From Pseudomonas fluorescens (lineage in GTDB: Bacteria; Pseudomonadota; Gammaproteobacteria; Pseudomonadales; Pseudomonadaceae): 64,000 nucleotides of DNA. This document shows positions 17,417-26,203 of this stretch, in pieces (the first letter of the stretch is position 1; each line of letters begins with the position of its first letter). A model generated the notes under the pieces. It saw only the letters and a program-made list of their open reading frames with translations. It ran no database searches and was not told the origin of the DNA. The DNA is taken from contig NZ_CP012830.1 in NCBI RefSeq assembly GCF_001307155.1, positions 248,001 through 312,000 of the forward strand, read 5' to 3'. A program made the position numbers and the translations under genes.

Positions 17417-18856
17417 TCAAAAACCGCCAGCCGTCTCCTGACAAAGCTGAGTGGCCAGCATCCCGAGTGTCATCAGCGCCCGCTCGGCCTCACGATTCCA
17501 CGGCGTGCCGCAGTTCAAGCGAATGCAGTGATTGAATTGTTCGGTGTTACTGAAAATCAGCCCCGGCGCGATACTGATGCCCTGCTGCAACGCACGGACA
17601 TGCAGTTCCTGCGTATTGACCCGCCCCGGCAGGCTGACCCATAGAATGAAGCCACCCGTGGGCCGGGTTATCTGAGTTCCCTCAGGGAAATACTGCTGTA
17701 CCGCCAACTGGAAGGCGCTGAGGTTCTTGCGGTATTCCTGGCGAATGTAGCGCAAATGACGATCGTAGCCGCCGTTCTCCAGATAGGCTGCGATCCCCAT
17801 CTGCGTCACGCTGCACGCCGAATGGGTGCTGAAGGTCTGCAGCCGCTGGATTTCCTGCTGGTACTTGCCGGCAATCATCCAGCCGATGCGCACACCGGGT
17901 GACAGGGTCTTGGAGAAACTTGAGCAATAGATGACCCGATCCAGCCGGTCATAGGCTTTCAGCGATTTGGTGCGGCCTTGCTCGAACATCAGTTCGCCGT
18001 AAATATCGTCTTCGACCACTTGGATATCGAAGTCCGAAGCCAGACGCAGCAGCTGTTTTTGCCGCTCTTCCGGCATGGTGCCACCCAGCGGGTTGCTCAG
18101 GCGCGTGGTCAGCACCAACGCCTTGATCGACCACTGGTTGGCGGCCAGTTGCAAGGCTTCCAGGCTCATGCCCGTCGCCGGGTCACTGGGGATCTCGATG
18201 ACTTTCAAACCCAACAAATCGGCAAGCTGCAACAAGCCGTAGTAGGTCGGCGACTCAGCCGCGATCAGATCGCCGGGGCGCGTCAGGACGCGCAACGACA
18301 TTTGCAGCGCATCGACGCAACCATGGGTGATGACCACTTCCGATGGGTCGACCACTACACCGGCATCACGCATACGGATCGCCACCTGGCGACGCAACGG
18401 TTCAAAACCCGGACTGAACATGTAACTGAACGCCCGCGGGCTGTGAAACCGCGTGACCTTGGCCAATTGCTGGTGCAGTGCCCGTACCGGTAGATAGTCG
18501 ACACTGGGCACCGCAGCGCCTAGCGGGAACACCCCTTCGCGACGCGACTCGACCAACACTTGCTGAATGATACTGCTGCGCGTGACCAGGCCGGGACGTT
18601 CGACACGCGCGATATCCGGCGTCGGCGCGGTCAGTGCCGGGGTCTGGTGGACGTAGTAACCCGACTGCGGGCGTGCGCGAATCAGCCCCTGATCTTCGAG
18701 GTTGGCATATGCCTGAAGCACCGTCGCGTGGCTGACATTGAGCTGCGAGCTCATTTTGCGCACAGAAGGTACGCGCTCGCCGGGCTGATAGACACCACGC
18801 CGGATATCCTCAGCCAATTGCTGAGCGATTCGTTGATAGAGCAAGAGATTGGTCAT
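17417..18856 (-). CDS. MocR-type GntR transcriptional regulator / PLP aminotransferase domain
   Basis: The 479-residue protein has an N-terminal GntR winged helix (about 1-75, with LRRGV-like DIRRGVYQPGERVPSVRKMSSQL and SHATVLQAYANLEDQGLI). A linker and an aminotransferase fold-type I domain follow. The Schiff-base lysine is in SSFSKTLSPGVRIGW, and the cofactor aspartate is in VVEDDIYGEL. MocR regulators bind PLP or a PLP-substrate adduct and control a nearby gene or themselves. The gene upstream is unrelated, so autoregulation or a distant target is likely. The upstream gap has repeated GTACAGT/ACTGTAC-type motifs (18921-18981) that suit such a dimeric regulator. Starts at the ATG at 18856. 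Confidence 0.92.
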   Translation of the reverse strand: MTNLLLYQRIAQQLAEDIRRGVYQPGERVPSVRKMSSQLNVSHATVLQAYANLEDQGLIRARPQSGYYVHQTPALTAPTPDIARVERPGLVTRSSIIQQVLVESRREGVFPLGAAVPSVDYLPVRALHQQLAKVTRFHSPRAFSYMFSPGFEPLRRQVAIRMRDAGVVVDPSEVVITHGCVDALQMSLRVLTRPGDLIAAESPTYYGLLQLADLLGLKVIEIPSDPATGMSLEALQLAANQWSIKALVLTTRLSNPLGGTMPEERQKQLLRLASDFDIQVVEDDIYGELMFEQGRTKSLKAYDRLDRVIYCSSFSKTLSPGVRIGWMIAGKYQQEIQRLQTFSTHSACSVTQMGIAAYLENGGYDRHLRYIRQEYRKNLSAFQLAVQQYFPEGTQITRPTGGFILWVSLPGRVNTQELHVRALQQGISIAPGLIFSNTEQFNHCIRLNCGTPWNREAERALMTLGMLATQLCQETAGGF

Positions 18857-18920
18857 GACGCAGCACTCGATTTCACGGGCATTTTATTCTTGTGTGAAAC
18901 ATTACCGGAACAGTTTAGAA

Positions 18921-18981
18921 GTGTACTGGGACAGTTGCCACAATAGTCGACCGTACAGTGCAGTGACAGCAAAAACTGTAC
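18921..18981 (-). promoter_or_regulatory. Inverted/direct repeats upstream of the MocR gene
   Basis: GTACAGT at 18953-18959 and ACTGTAC at 18975-18981 form an inverted repeat with a 15-base spacer. A related GTGTACT lies at 18921-18927. They are 65-125 bases before the MocR start, a plausible operator cluster for autoregulation. Confidence 0.45.
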
Positions 18982-19017
18982 TGCTTTTATGGATATGGCG
19001 CGATCCAATTCGCAGGC

Positions 19018-19053
19018 AAAAAAAACCCGGCACCGCTGAGGGGGCCGGGTTTT
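19018..19053 (-). terminator. Terminator of the binding-protein/lipoprotein operon
   Basis: On the minus strand AAAACCCGGC pairs with GCCGGGTTTT around a CCCCTCAGCGGT loop, and a long T-run follows. It lies about 15 bases after the OmpA-like stop codon. Confidence 0.9.
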
Positions 19054-19068
19054 CCAGTAACGCTGACC

Positions 19069-19881
19069 TTAGCGGGCAGCGCCGAGCTGGCCTTTTTCGT
19101 CGGAGAACACAATTTCGACCCGGCGGTTCTGCGCACGCCCCCGCTCGGAAGCGTTGGCCTCTACCGGGTATTCATCGCCGTAGCCTTCGACTTGAATGCG
19201 CTTATCTTCGATCCCCAGATCTATCAGCATGTCCGCCACCGACTGGGCGCGATCGCGAGACAGCTTCAGGTTGTCCTGCTTGCCGCCGGTGTTGTCGGCA
19301 TAACCTTCGATACGCACCACGCGCTTGGGGTTGAGCTGCAGAAACTGGACAATTTTCAATACGGTGCGATTTGCCGAGTTTTTCAGCTCAGCTTCACCGG
19401 TGTCGAACAGCACATCTCCCAGGGTCATGACCAGACCGCGATCAGTCTGGGTCGTAGCCAGGTTGATGATTTGCTCTTCCAGCCATTTACCCTGTTGTTG
19501 CACGCTGAGCAGTTTGTTCTCGCGCAACGCCAACTGCAGGCGCTGACGCTCCAGCTCAAGCTTGGCCCCACGTTCGTCATTCAGCGCTTGCTCGGTGTGC
19601 TGACGGGCAATTTCGCTGTAACGCTGACTCAGGTAAGCGTAATGCTTAACATCCGGGCCGCTGCCCCAGTAGGTCGACAGGCGATCAGCCCTGGCAAGCG
19701 ACTCACCCGCCCGAATCACGTCCTTGGGCGCGATGCGCAGCACATTCGAATCTTCCTTGACCTTCTGAAAGTCAGCGCTGGCTTGTTGCAATGCCGCCGC
19801 ACTGTGTTGACCTGCGCAGCCGGCAAGCCCTGCGCAACCCACCAGCAGCAATCCGCCCAGAATGGTGTTTTTCAGGCTCAT
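19069..19881 (-). CDS. OmpA-family lipoprotein with DUF4398-like N-terminal part
   Basis: The 270-residue lipoprotein has the signal MSLKNTILGGLLLVGCAGLAGC with lipobox LAGC. A helical region (about 30-140) resembles the DUF4398 proteins, and its C-terminal OmpA/MotB peptidoglycan-binding domain spans about 150-262 (GDVLFDTGEAELK..., VRIEGYADNTGG, LSRDRAQSVADML). It probably sits in the outer membrane and holds on to the peptidoglycan. It overlaps the DUF4398 lipoprotein stop by 4 bases, and the binding-protein gene precedes that, so the three are one operon. The exact cargo or partner is unknown. Confidence 0.88.
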   Translation of the reverse strand: MSLKNTILGGLLLVGCAGLAGCAGQHSAAALQQASADFQKVKEDSNVLRIAPKDVIRAGESLARADRLSTYWGSGPDVKHYAYLSQRYSEIARQHTEQALNDERGAKLELERQRLQLALRENKLLSVQQQGKWLEEQIINLATTQTDRGLVMTLGDVLFDTGEAELKNSANRTVLKIVQFLQLNPKRVVRIEGYADNTGGKQDNLKLSRDRAQSVADMLIDLGIEDKRIQVEGYGDEYPVEANASERGRAQNRRVEIVFSDEKGQLGAAR

Positions 19882-20234
19882 TGGGCATCTCCCAGTTGCT
19901 TGCGCAGGCGAGTAATGCGGGTGTTGAGCACGTTCAGCTTTTCCTGACTTTTCACTGTCAGAACCTTGGCCTCGGCCAGACGCGCGTCCAGTTCTGCCTG
20001 TTCGGCCTGCATCCGCGCATCCTTGAAGGCTTGAGTGGTCATGTCGGCCTTAGCCTGAGCAAACTTGCCTTCAGCGAGTTTCAGCTCTGGCACGTCTTCA
20101 GTCGTTGCCCCGACAGCGGCGGCCTGTTCCAGGGCCCGTTCGGTCAAACGCAATTGTTCATTCGGCGCCGGATCGGCAGCACAACCCGCCAGGGCCATAA
20201 CGGCCAGGGCAGCGAAAAGAGGTCGAAGAGTCAC
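19878..20234 (-). CDS. DUF4398 lipoprotein
   Basis: The 118-residue product has a lipoprotein signal peptide (MTLRPLFAALAVMALAGC) with lipobox LAGC. It continues as a charged helical, probably coiled-coil segment (about 30-115). This is the DUF4398 arrangement, of unknown function. Its stop codon overlaps the start of the OmpA-family lipoprotein by 4 bases, suggesting coupled translation of two parts of one envelope complex. A substrate-binding protein lies 9 bases upstream. Confidence 0.85.
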   Translation of the reverse strand: MTLRPLFAALAVMALAGCAADPAPNEQLRLTERALEQAAAVGATTEDVPELKLAEGKFAQAKADMTTQAFKDARMQAEQAELDARLAEAKVLTVKSQEKLNVLNTRITRLRKQLGDAQ

Positions 20235-20243
20235 TAAAAATCC

Positions 20244-21068
20244 CTACTGTTTTGGGGTGCTGACGGGTTGCTGCAAGTGTGCTTTCCAGCGCTCCAGATT
20301 GCGCTGCAGCACGGCCTCCGTCAGGCCGGACGCGGGCAATTCTGTCATCTTTTTCGACAGCTGTCCGCGTAACCATGGATCGTTGCAGGCAGAGTTGCGG
20401 GAAATGGCAAGGAACAGCCCCGGTCGGTCGATCGGTTGCGGATACGCTTGCACATCGTTGGCCATGCCCAATGTCTGCGCCATGGCTATCCCGGTATAAC
20501 GCCCGGCGAGCACATAGTCCGCGTCACCCAGCAGCAACTTCTGAAAAGCCTGTGTCAGGTTCGGCAGACTCATCAAGGTCAATTGCTCTTGTGCGTAGGC
20601 CTCGAACGGTTGTGTCAAACGAGCCTTTGCCGAGACTGCGCCAACATGCCCACGCAAATCCTGCGCCTCGTTGTAGACCCATGCCGAGCCCTTGCGGGTC
20701 CAGACCAGGTAGTCGTTTTCCAGCAATGGCGGCTGGATGTAGTCCAGTGATTCGAGTTGATTGTCCATCAGAGGCGCGTCGGCCAGCATGTCGATACGCC
20801 CGCTACGCACTTCATCCAACGCTTGAGATCGATTGCCGGCGTACAGCAACTCGACCTTGATTCCCAACTCCCCCGCCATCTGCTGCAACAAGTCGGCGCT
20901 GGTACCGATCAAGTGCGTCGGGTCTTTCGGGTCTTGCCACAGATACGGTGGTGCATCCGGACTGCCGGTCACCACCAGACGCTCGCATTTGCCCGCAGCG
21001 ACTGACAGCAAGGGCAAAGCCGACAGGCTCAGCAGCACCCACAAGCCGCTCCAGCGACGCAAATCCAT
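20244..21068 (-). CDS. Periplasmic solute-binding protein (SBP_bac_3-like)
   Basis: The 274-residue product has a signal peptide (MDLRRWSGLWVLLSLSALPLLSVAAG) and the two-lobed architecture of amino-acid-type binding proteins. LVVTGSPDAPPYLWQDPKDPTHLIGTSADLLQQM and the second lobe at about 115-230 are recognisable. The ATG at 21068 has GGGGA upstream; the frame to 21140 is an extension over the etfA terminator. No permease or ATPase gene adjoins it, so it might be a sensor or an orphan binding protein rather than part of an ABC importer. The lipoproteins that follow in the operon suggest an envelope role. Ligand unknown. Confidence 0.82.
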   Translation of the reverse strand: MDLRRWSGLWVLLSLSALPLLSVAAGKCERLVVTGSPDAPPYLWQDPKDPTHLIGTSADLLQQMAGELGIKVELLYAGNRSQALDEVRSGRIDMLADAPLMDNQLESLDYIQPPLLENDYLVWTRKGSAWVYNEAQDLRGHVGAVSAKARLTQPFEAYAQEQLTLMSLPNLTQAFQKLLLGDADYVLAGRYTGIAMAQTLGMANDVQAYPQPIDRPGLFLAISRNSACNDPWLRGQLSKKMTELPASGLTEAVLQRNLERWKAHLQQPVSTPKQ

Positions 21069-21100
21069 GGCGAATTTCCCCACCCTCAAATCGCAGACAA

Positions 21101-21127
21101 TAAAAAACCCGGCCAAAAGGCCGGGCT
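21101..21127 (-). terminator. Terminator of etfBA
   Basis: On the minus strand GCCCGGCC, TTTT and GGCCGGGT form a strong hairpin followed by TTTTTTATT. It separates etfA from the solute-binding gene downstream. Confidence 0.92.
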
Positions 21128-21149
21128 CTTTATAAGTCAAGCCGCTGGA

Positions 21150-22079
21150 TTAGACCAGCTTCTCAAACTCGGGGATGGCTTCGAACAAGTCCGCTACCAG
21201 GCCGTAATCGGCCACCTGGAAGATCGGCGCTTCTTCGTCCTTGTTGATCGCAACGATCACTTTGGAATCTTTCATGCCGGCCAGGTGCTGGATCGCGCCG
21301 GAGATACCGACGGCGATGTACAGCTGTGGCGCAACGATCTTGCCGGTCTGACCGACCTGCATGTCGTTGGGCACGAAACCTGCGTCGACCGCGGCGCGGG
21401 AAGCGCCAACAGCAGCGCCCAGCTTGTCGGCCAGGGCGTACAGGTGCTTGAAGTTGTCGCCGTTCTGCATGCCGCGACCGCCGGAAACGACGATCTTGGC
21501 AGCGGTCAGTTCCGGACGATCGGACTTGGCCAGTTCTTCGCCAACGAAGCTGGAAGTGCCAGCGTCGTGAGCAGCCGCAACTGCTTCAACGGCAGCCGAA
21601 CCACCTTCGGCGGCAACCGGATCGAAACCGGTAGCACGCACGGTGATGACTTTTACCGCAGCGTTGGACTGAACGGTCGCGATGGCGTTGCCGGCATAGA
21701 TTGGGCGCTTGAAGGTGTCAGCGCTTTCAACCGAGATGATCTCGGAGATCTGGTCAACGTCCAGCTGAGCGGCAACGCGCGGCAGGATGTTTTTACCGTT
21801 GGAGGTGGCAGCAGCCAGGATGTGGCTGTAGCCCTTGCCCAACTCTGCTACCAGCGGTGCAACGTTTTCTGGCAGTTGGTGTGCGTAGGCAGCGTTATCG
21901 GCGACCAGCACTTTGGCCACGCCAGCGATTTTCGCGGCAGCTTCAGCTACAGCGCCAACGCCCTGACCGGCAACCAGAACGTGGATGTCACCACCGATTT
22001 TGGCGGCAGCCGCCACGGTGTTCAGCGTGGCCGGGGCCACTACTTTGTTGTCGTGTTCGGCGATTACCAAGATAGTCAT
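21150..22079 (-). CDS. etfA: Electron transfer flavoprotein subunit alpha
   Basis: The 309-residue subunit carries FAD and hands electrons from acyl-CoA dehydrogenases to ETF-ubiquinone oxidoreductase. It starts [22 protein letters not shown]. The FAD-binding C-terminal domain includes [13 protein letters not shown] (about 200-212), [11 protein letters not shown] and [28 protein letters not shown], the family's signature block. It follows etfB by 2 bases, and the order etfB-etfA matches the usual operon. A terminator lies 23 bases downstream. The divergent etfQO completes the pathway. Confidence 0.97.
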   Translation of the reverse strand: MTILVIAEHDNKVVAPATLNTVAAAAKIGGDIHVLVAGQGVGAVAEAAAKIAGVAKVLVADNAAYAHQLPENVAPLVAELGKGYSHILAAATSNGKNILPRVAAQLDVDQISEIISVESADTFKRPIYAGNAIATVQSNAAVKVITVRATGFDPVAAEGGSAAVEAVAAAHDAGTSSFVGEELAKSDRPELTAAKIVVSGGRGMQNGDNFKHLYALADKLGAAVGASRAAVDAGFVPNDMQVGQTGKIVAPQLYIAVGISGAIQHLAGMKDSKVIVAINKDEEAPIFQVADYGLVADLFEAIPEFEKLV

Positions 22080-22081
22080 GA

Positions 22082-22831
22082 TCAGATTACCTTCGCTTCG
22101 TTTTTCAGTTTCTCGACCAGTTCAGCCACCGACTTGACCTTGATGCCTGCGCTGCGTGCAGCCGGCGCTTCGACTTTCAGGGTTTTGTTGGTAGAGGCGG
22201 TGGAAACGCCCAAAGCGTCAGGAGTCAGCACTTCAAGCGGCTTCTTCTTGGCTTTCATGATGTTTGGCAGGGTCGCATAGCGCGGCTCGTTCAAACGCAG
22301 GTCGGTGGTGACGATGGCCGGCAGTTTCAGCGAAACCGTCTGTGCACCGCCGTCGATTTCGCGGGTCACGGCAACTTTGTCGCCAGTGACTTCGACTTTC
22401 GAAGCGAAAGTGCCCTGACCGTAACCGCTCAGTGCCGCGAGCATCTGGCCAGTCTGGTTGTTGTCGCTGTCGATGGCTTGTTTGCCAAGGATCACCAACG
22501 AAGGCTGTTCCTTGTCGACAACAGCCTTGAGCAGCTTGGCAACGGCCAGCGAAGTCAGGTCTTCGGCGGATTCGACGAGGATGGCGCGGTCGGCACCCAG
22601 AGCCAGCGCGGTGCGCAGTTGCTCTTGAGCGGTGGACGGGCCGATGGAGACGACGACGATTTCAGTCGCAACACCTTTCTCTTTCAGGCGTACGGCTTCT
22701 TCCACTGCGATTTCGCAGAAAGGGTTCATCGACATCTTGACGTTAGCGAGATCGACGCCGGAGTTGTCCGCTTTGACGCGAACCTTGACGTTATAGTCGA
22801 CCACTCGTTTGACAGCTACAAGAACCTTCAT
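22082..22831 (-). CDS. etfB: Electron transfer flavoprotein subunit beta
   Basis: The 249-residue subunit, partner of EtfA, starts [20 protein letters not shown] and includes the AMP-binding and dehydrogenase-contact regions ([49 protein letters not shown]). The ATG has GAGGA upstream. It is the promoter-proximal gene of etfBA. The divergent etfQO lies 546 bases away, across a shared regulatory region. Confidence 0.97.
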   Translation of the reverse strand: MKVLVAVKRVVDYNVKVRVKADNSGVDLANVKMSMNPFCEIAVEEAVRLKEKGVATEIVVVSIGPSTAQEQLRTALALGADRAILVESAEDLTSLAVAKLLKAVVDKEQPSLVILGKQAIDSDNNQTGQMLAALSGYGQGTFASKVEVTGDKVAVTREIDGGAQTVSLKLPAIVTTDLRLNEPRYATLPNIMKAKKKPLEVLTPDALGVSTASTNKTLKVEAPAARSAGIKVKSVAELVEKLKNEAKVI

Positions 22832-23208
22832 GGATTCCTCGTTACTCTCCGGTGAAAAGAAAGTCGCCTAGGCGAACCTGGCGGTTGATGCTCATCGGGC
22901 ACAAGGGCACCTCTAAAAACGCCGGCATTTGTACTGGGTGACCCAGCTCACGAAGCGTAATGACCGTTCGTCAGTGGTGACTAACGAGTCATTCTTTGTC
23001 GCGACGTGTAAACTTCGCGCCAAACCTGTGCTGCGCGTCACCTTGTACCGCCTTCGCCCTGTCTTTAGAGGTGCTCTTGAAACCAACAGTCAGCCTACGG
23101 CGAGCGCAAAACCGCCCGTATCTTGACCGGAACACCTATTCCGGTCAATACGCCAAAATGGCCAGTCATAAGCCGCGCTTCTTTGATTTCTCTGGGCTGG
23201 AGCAAATT

Positions 23209-23223
23209 CAAACAAACGTTTGT
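23209..23223 (+). promoter_or_regulatory. PsrA-like operator overlapping the etfQO -35 region
   Basis: The bases CAAAC-AAAC-GTTTG (23209-23222) fit the published PsrA pattern of C/GAAAC, 2-4 bases, GTTTG/C. Inside it ACAAACGTTTGT is a perfect 12-base palindrome. PsrA is a TetR-type repressor released by long-chain acyl-CoA or fatty acids. It ends two bases before the -35 hexamer, so binding would block RNA polymerase. Confidence 0.6.
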
Positions 23224-23224
23224 A

Positions 23225-23253
23225 TTGGACGCTAAGAGTGGTGTAGATATAAT
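23225..23253 (+). promoter_or_regulatory. Sigma-70 promoter of etfQO
   Basis: TTGGAC (23225-23230), a 17-base spacer and a perfect TATAAT (23248-23253) give a near-consensus promoter. Transcription would start around 23260, with a leader of about 118 bases before the GTG start. Confidence 0.8.
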
Positions 23254-23377
23254 GCGCCGCCTAGAGAGAAAGGTGGCTCATCGATTGTCCTCTCCCAGCG
23301 TTGTGCAGGGATTCATGGATGCGACACCAAACCTCCAATTAGAAAAAAACTGTTGAGCCTTGAGTAGGAGATAACCT

Positions 23378-25042
23378 GTGGAACGCGAATACATGGAATT
23401 CGACGTGGTCATCGTCGGTGCCGGCCCCGCTGGTCTTTCCGCCGCCTGCCGATTGAAGCAGAAGGCCGCCGAAGCCGGTAAGGAAATTAGCGTCTGCGTG
23501 GTCGAAAAAGGCTCCGAAGTCGGCGCTCACATTCTGTCTGGTGCGGTGTTCGAACCTCGGGCGCTGAACGAACTGTTCCCGGACTGGAAAGAACTCGGCG
23601 CACCGCTGAACACTCCGGTCACTCGCGATGACATTTTCGTTCTGAAAAACGCCGATGGCGCAATCAAGATTCCAGACCTCTTTGTGCCCAAGACCATGCA
23701 CAACGAAGGCAACTACATCATCTCCCTGGGCAACCTGTGCCGCTGGCTGGCTCAGCAGGCCGAGAACCTGGGCGTAGAGATCTACCCGGGCTTCGCCGCT
23801 CAGGAAGCACTGTTCGACGAAAACGGCGTGGTTCGCGGGATCATCACCGGCGACCTTGGCGTTGACCGTGAAGGTAATCCGAAAGAAGGCCTGTACACCC
23901 CAGGCATGGAGTTGCGTGGCAAGTACACGCTGTTCGCCGAAGGCTGCCGTGGCCACATCGGCAAGCAACTGATCAAGCGCTTCAACCTCGACACCGATGC
24001 CGACGCCCAGCACTACGGCATTGGCCTGAAAGAAATCTGGGAAATCGATCCGGCCAACCATCAGCCAGGCCTGGTGGTGCACACCGCCGGTTGGCCGCTG
24101 GACATCATGGGCACCGAAAACACCGGCGGCTCGTTCCTCTATCACCTGGAAAACAACCAGGTTGTAGTCGGCCTTATCGTCGACCTGTCCTACAGCAACA
24201 CTTACCTGTCGCCGTTCGACGAGTTCCAGCGCCTCAAGCATCACCCGGTGCTCAAGCAGTACCTGGAAGGCGGCAAGCGCATCAGCTACGGTGCGCGCGC
24301 GATCTGCAAAGGTGGCCTGAACTCGCTGCCGAAGATGGTCTTCAAGGGCGGCGCACTGATCGGTTGCGACCTCGGCACCCTGAACTTCGCCAAGATCAAA
24401 GGCAGCCACACCGCCATGAAGTCCGGCATGCTCGCCGCTGACGCCGTGGCCGACGCCCTCTTCGCAGGTTCCGAAGGCGCTGATGAACTGAACAGCTACG
24501 TTGAATCGTTCAAAGCCAGCTGGCTTTACGAAGAACTGTTCGCCAGCCGCAACTTCGGCCCGGCGATCCACAAGTACGGCGCTATCGTCGGCGGTGGTTT
24601 CAACTGGCTCGACCAGAACATCTTCGGCGGCAAACTGCCGTTCACCTTGCACGACACCAAGCCGGACTACGCCTGCCTCAAGCTCGCGGCCGACAGCAAG
24701 AAGATCGACTACCCGAAACCGGACGGCAAACTCAGCTTCGACAAGCTCAGCTCGGTGTTCATCTCCGGTACCAACCACGAAGAAGAACAACCTTGCCACT
24801 TGAAGCTGGCCGACGCGAGCATCCCGATCAGCAAGAACCTGCCGCTGTACGATGAGCCCGCTCAACGCTACTGCCCGGCTGGCGTGTATGAAGTGATCAC
24901 CAAGGAAGACGGCGAGAAGCGCTTCCAGATCAACGCCCAGAACTGCGTGCACTGCAAGACCTGCGACATCAAGGACCCTGCGCAGAACATCACCTGGGTA
25001 ACGCCGGAAGGCTCTGGCGGCCCGACTTACCCGAACATGTAA
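23378..25042 (+). CDS. Electron transfer flavoprotein-ubiquinone oxidoreductase
   Basis: ETF-QO takes electrons from reduced ETF and passes them through FAD and a [4Fe-4S] cluster to ubiquinone at the inner membrane. The 554-residue protein begins with an FAD-binding Rossmann motif (DVVIVGAGPAGLSAACRL). The cluster ligands are C499 in YCPAGVYEV and C523, C526 and C529 in NCVHCKTC, as in the human and bacterial enzymes. I chose the GTG at 23378, which has GGAG eight bases upstream; the ATG at 23393 would remove only five residues. It is monoclonal on its own transcript, divergent from etfBA, with a terminator downstream. It is essential for fatty acid and some amino acid oxidation through acyl-CoA dehydrogenases. 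Confidence 0.96.
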   Translation: MEREYMEFDVVIVGAGPAGLSAACRLKQKAAEAGKEISVCVVEKGSEVGAHILSGAVFEPRALNELFPDWKELGAPLNTPVTRDDIFVLKNADGAIKIPDLFVPKTMHNEGNYIISLGNLCRWLAQQAENLGVEIYPGFAAQEALFDENGVVRGIITGDLGVDREGNPKEGLYTPGMELRGKYTLFAEGCRGHIGKQLIKRFNLDTDADAQHYGIGLKEIWEIDPANHQPGLVVHTAGWPLDIMGTENTGGSFLYHLENNQVVVGLIVDLSYSNTYLSPFDEFQRLKHHPVLKQYLEGGKRISYGARAICKGGLNSLPKMVFKGGALIGCDLGTLNFAKIKGSHTAMKSGMLAADAVADALFAGSEGADELNSYVESFKASWLYEELFASRNFGPAIHKYGAIVGGGFNWLDQNIFGGKLPFTLHDTKPDYACLKLAADSKKIDYPKPDGKLSFDKLSSVFISGTNHEEEQPCHLKLADASIPISKNLPLYDEPAQRYCPAGVYEVITKEDGEKRFQINAQNCVHCKTCDIKDPAQNITWVTPEGSGGPTYPNM

Positions 25043-25062
25043 GTCAAATTGCCAAACATCAA

Positions 25063-25086
25063 GGCTCCCGAAATGGGGGCCTTTTT
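25063..25086 (+). terminator. Terminator of etfQO
   Basis: GGCTCCC and GGGGGCC pair around GAAAT, followed by TTTTT. Confidence 0.85.
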
Positions 25087-25132
25087 GTTGCCCGGAGAAA
25101 ACGACACCGCCCTCTGTAACTGCGACTGAAAT

Positions 25133-26023
25133 CTAAGCCACCCGTTCGTCCCCCGGATTACGCTCGAAGTAGCGCTTATACTCGCGACTGAACTGCGACG
25201 TGCTCTGATAACCCACCCGATGCGCAACCTGCGCCACCCCCAGCCCTTCCGACAGCAACAACTGCTGCGCCTTGAGCAATCGCAAGCGCTTCAAATACTG
25301 CACTGGCGACAACAAGGTGCTGCGCTTGAAATGCTCATGAAAGGTCGACGTACTCATGTTCGCGCAACTGGCCAACGTCTCGACGTTCAGCGGCTCGGTG
25401 AAGTGCGCATGCAAATGACTCAAGGACGCCGCAATCCGGGCAAATTGTCCCTGTTGCTCGACCAACGCCCGCAGCACATCAGCCTGCGGACCGCGCAACG
25501 CCACGAACAACAACTCACGCAACCGCGCCGGCCCCATGACCTGACATTCCAGCGGATCGTGCAGGCAGTGCAACAAGCGCTCGACACAGCCACGCATGCC
25601 GTCATCGAGTACCGCCGAGGTCATGGATTCGGGTGTTTGCGCAGGCGTATTGCGCCCATGCACCAACCCCATGGCCAACACCAGTTCGCCCAAAAGCGCG
25701 CGGTCGATGGCAATCGAAACCCCGAGCAATGGCGCATCAGCCATGGCAAAGGTTTCGCATTCGAACGGCACCGGCAGTGCCTGAATCAGGTAATGCCCGG
25801 CACCGTATTCCAGCGTACGCGCGCCCAGATAGGCGACTTTGCTGCCTTGGGCAATGATCATCAGGCTCGGCTCATAGATCTGCGGGCCACGCGCCACATC
25901 GCAACTGGCTCTGAGTACGTGCACGCCGGGCAAGCGTGTCGGCACGAAACCATCACGGGTCGCCAACGGCTGAATCAGCCCAACCAGCGCGGCATTGGCA
26001 TCGAGATGACGAGTTAACAACAT
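25133..26023 (-). CDS. AraC-family transcriptional regulator
   Basis: The 296-residue protein has an AraC N-terminal ligand-sensing part (about 20-175, AraC_N type, with PSLMIIAQGSKVAYLG) and a C-terminal double helix-turn-helix (about 195-290). The latter has NVETLASCANMSTSTFHEHFKR and LGVAQVAHRVGYQSTSQFSREYKRYF. The divergent alcohol dehydrogenase gene starts 180 bases away, so control of that gene by this regulator is likely. It starts at the ATG at 26023. The inducer is not known; an aldehyde or alcohol substrate of the dehydrogenase is a natural guess. Confidence 0.92.
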   Translation of the reverse strand: MLLTRHLDANAALVGLIQPLATRDGFVPTRLPGVHVLRASCDVARGPQIYEPSLMIIAQGSKVAYLGARTLEYGAGHYLIQALPVPFECETFAMADAPLLGVSIAIDRALLGELVLAMGLVHGRNTPAQTPESMTSAVLDDGMRGCVERLLHCLHDPLECQVMGPARLRELLFVALRGPQADVLRALVEQQGQFARIAASLSHLHAHFTEPLNVETLASCANMSTSTFHEHFKRSTLLSPVQYLKRLRLLKAQQLLLSEGLGVAQVAHRVGYQSTSQFSREYKRYFERNPGDERVA

Positions 26024-26203
26024 GGCAAAAACTTCGCGAAAAAAGGGATGAAAGCATCATCGCAGGTCTGAGCGCCAATGCGACCGCTCCACCGAAGATG
26101 CCGGAGGAATAGGCATAAGACGCGGAGGAATCGTCATGGCCGGTGAGGCGGACGGCGCGGAAAATCCCCCACCTCACCCGTCACTGCTTTTGCGAGGTTC
26201 ACC

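Larger units (their letters stand above)
22832..23377. other. Divergent promoter region between etfBA and etfQO
   Basis: These 546 bases hold a good promoter for etfQO with an operator-like palindrome (listed separately). No trustworthy open frame is present. The etfBA promoter should lie in the left half, but I could not place its boxes with confidence. Confidence 0.6.

Noticed and set aside
23339..24952. 537-codon minus-strand open frame inside etfQO
   Set aside because: Antisense shadow of a well-supported enzyme gene; no ribosome site and no family features.
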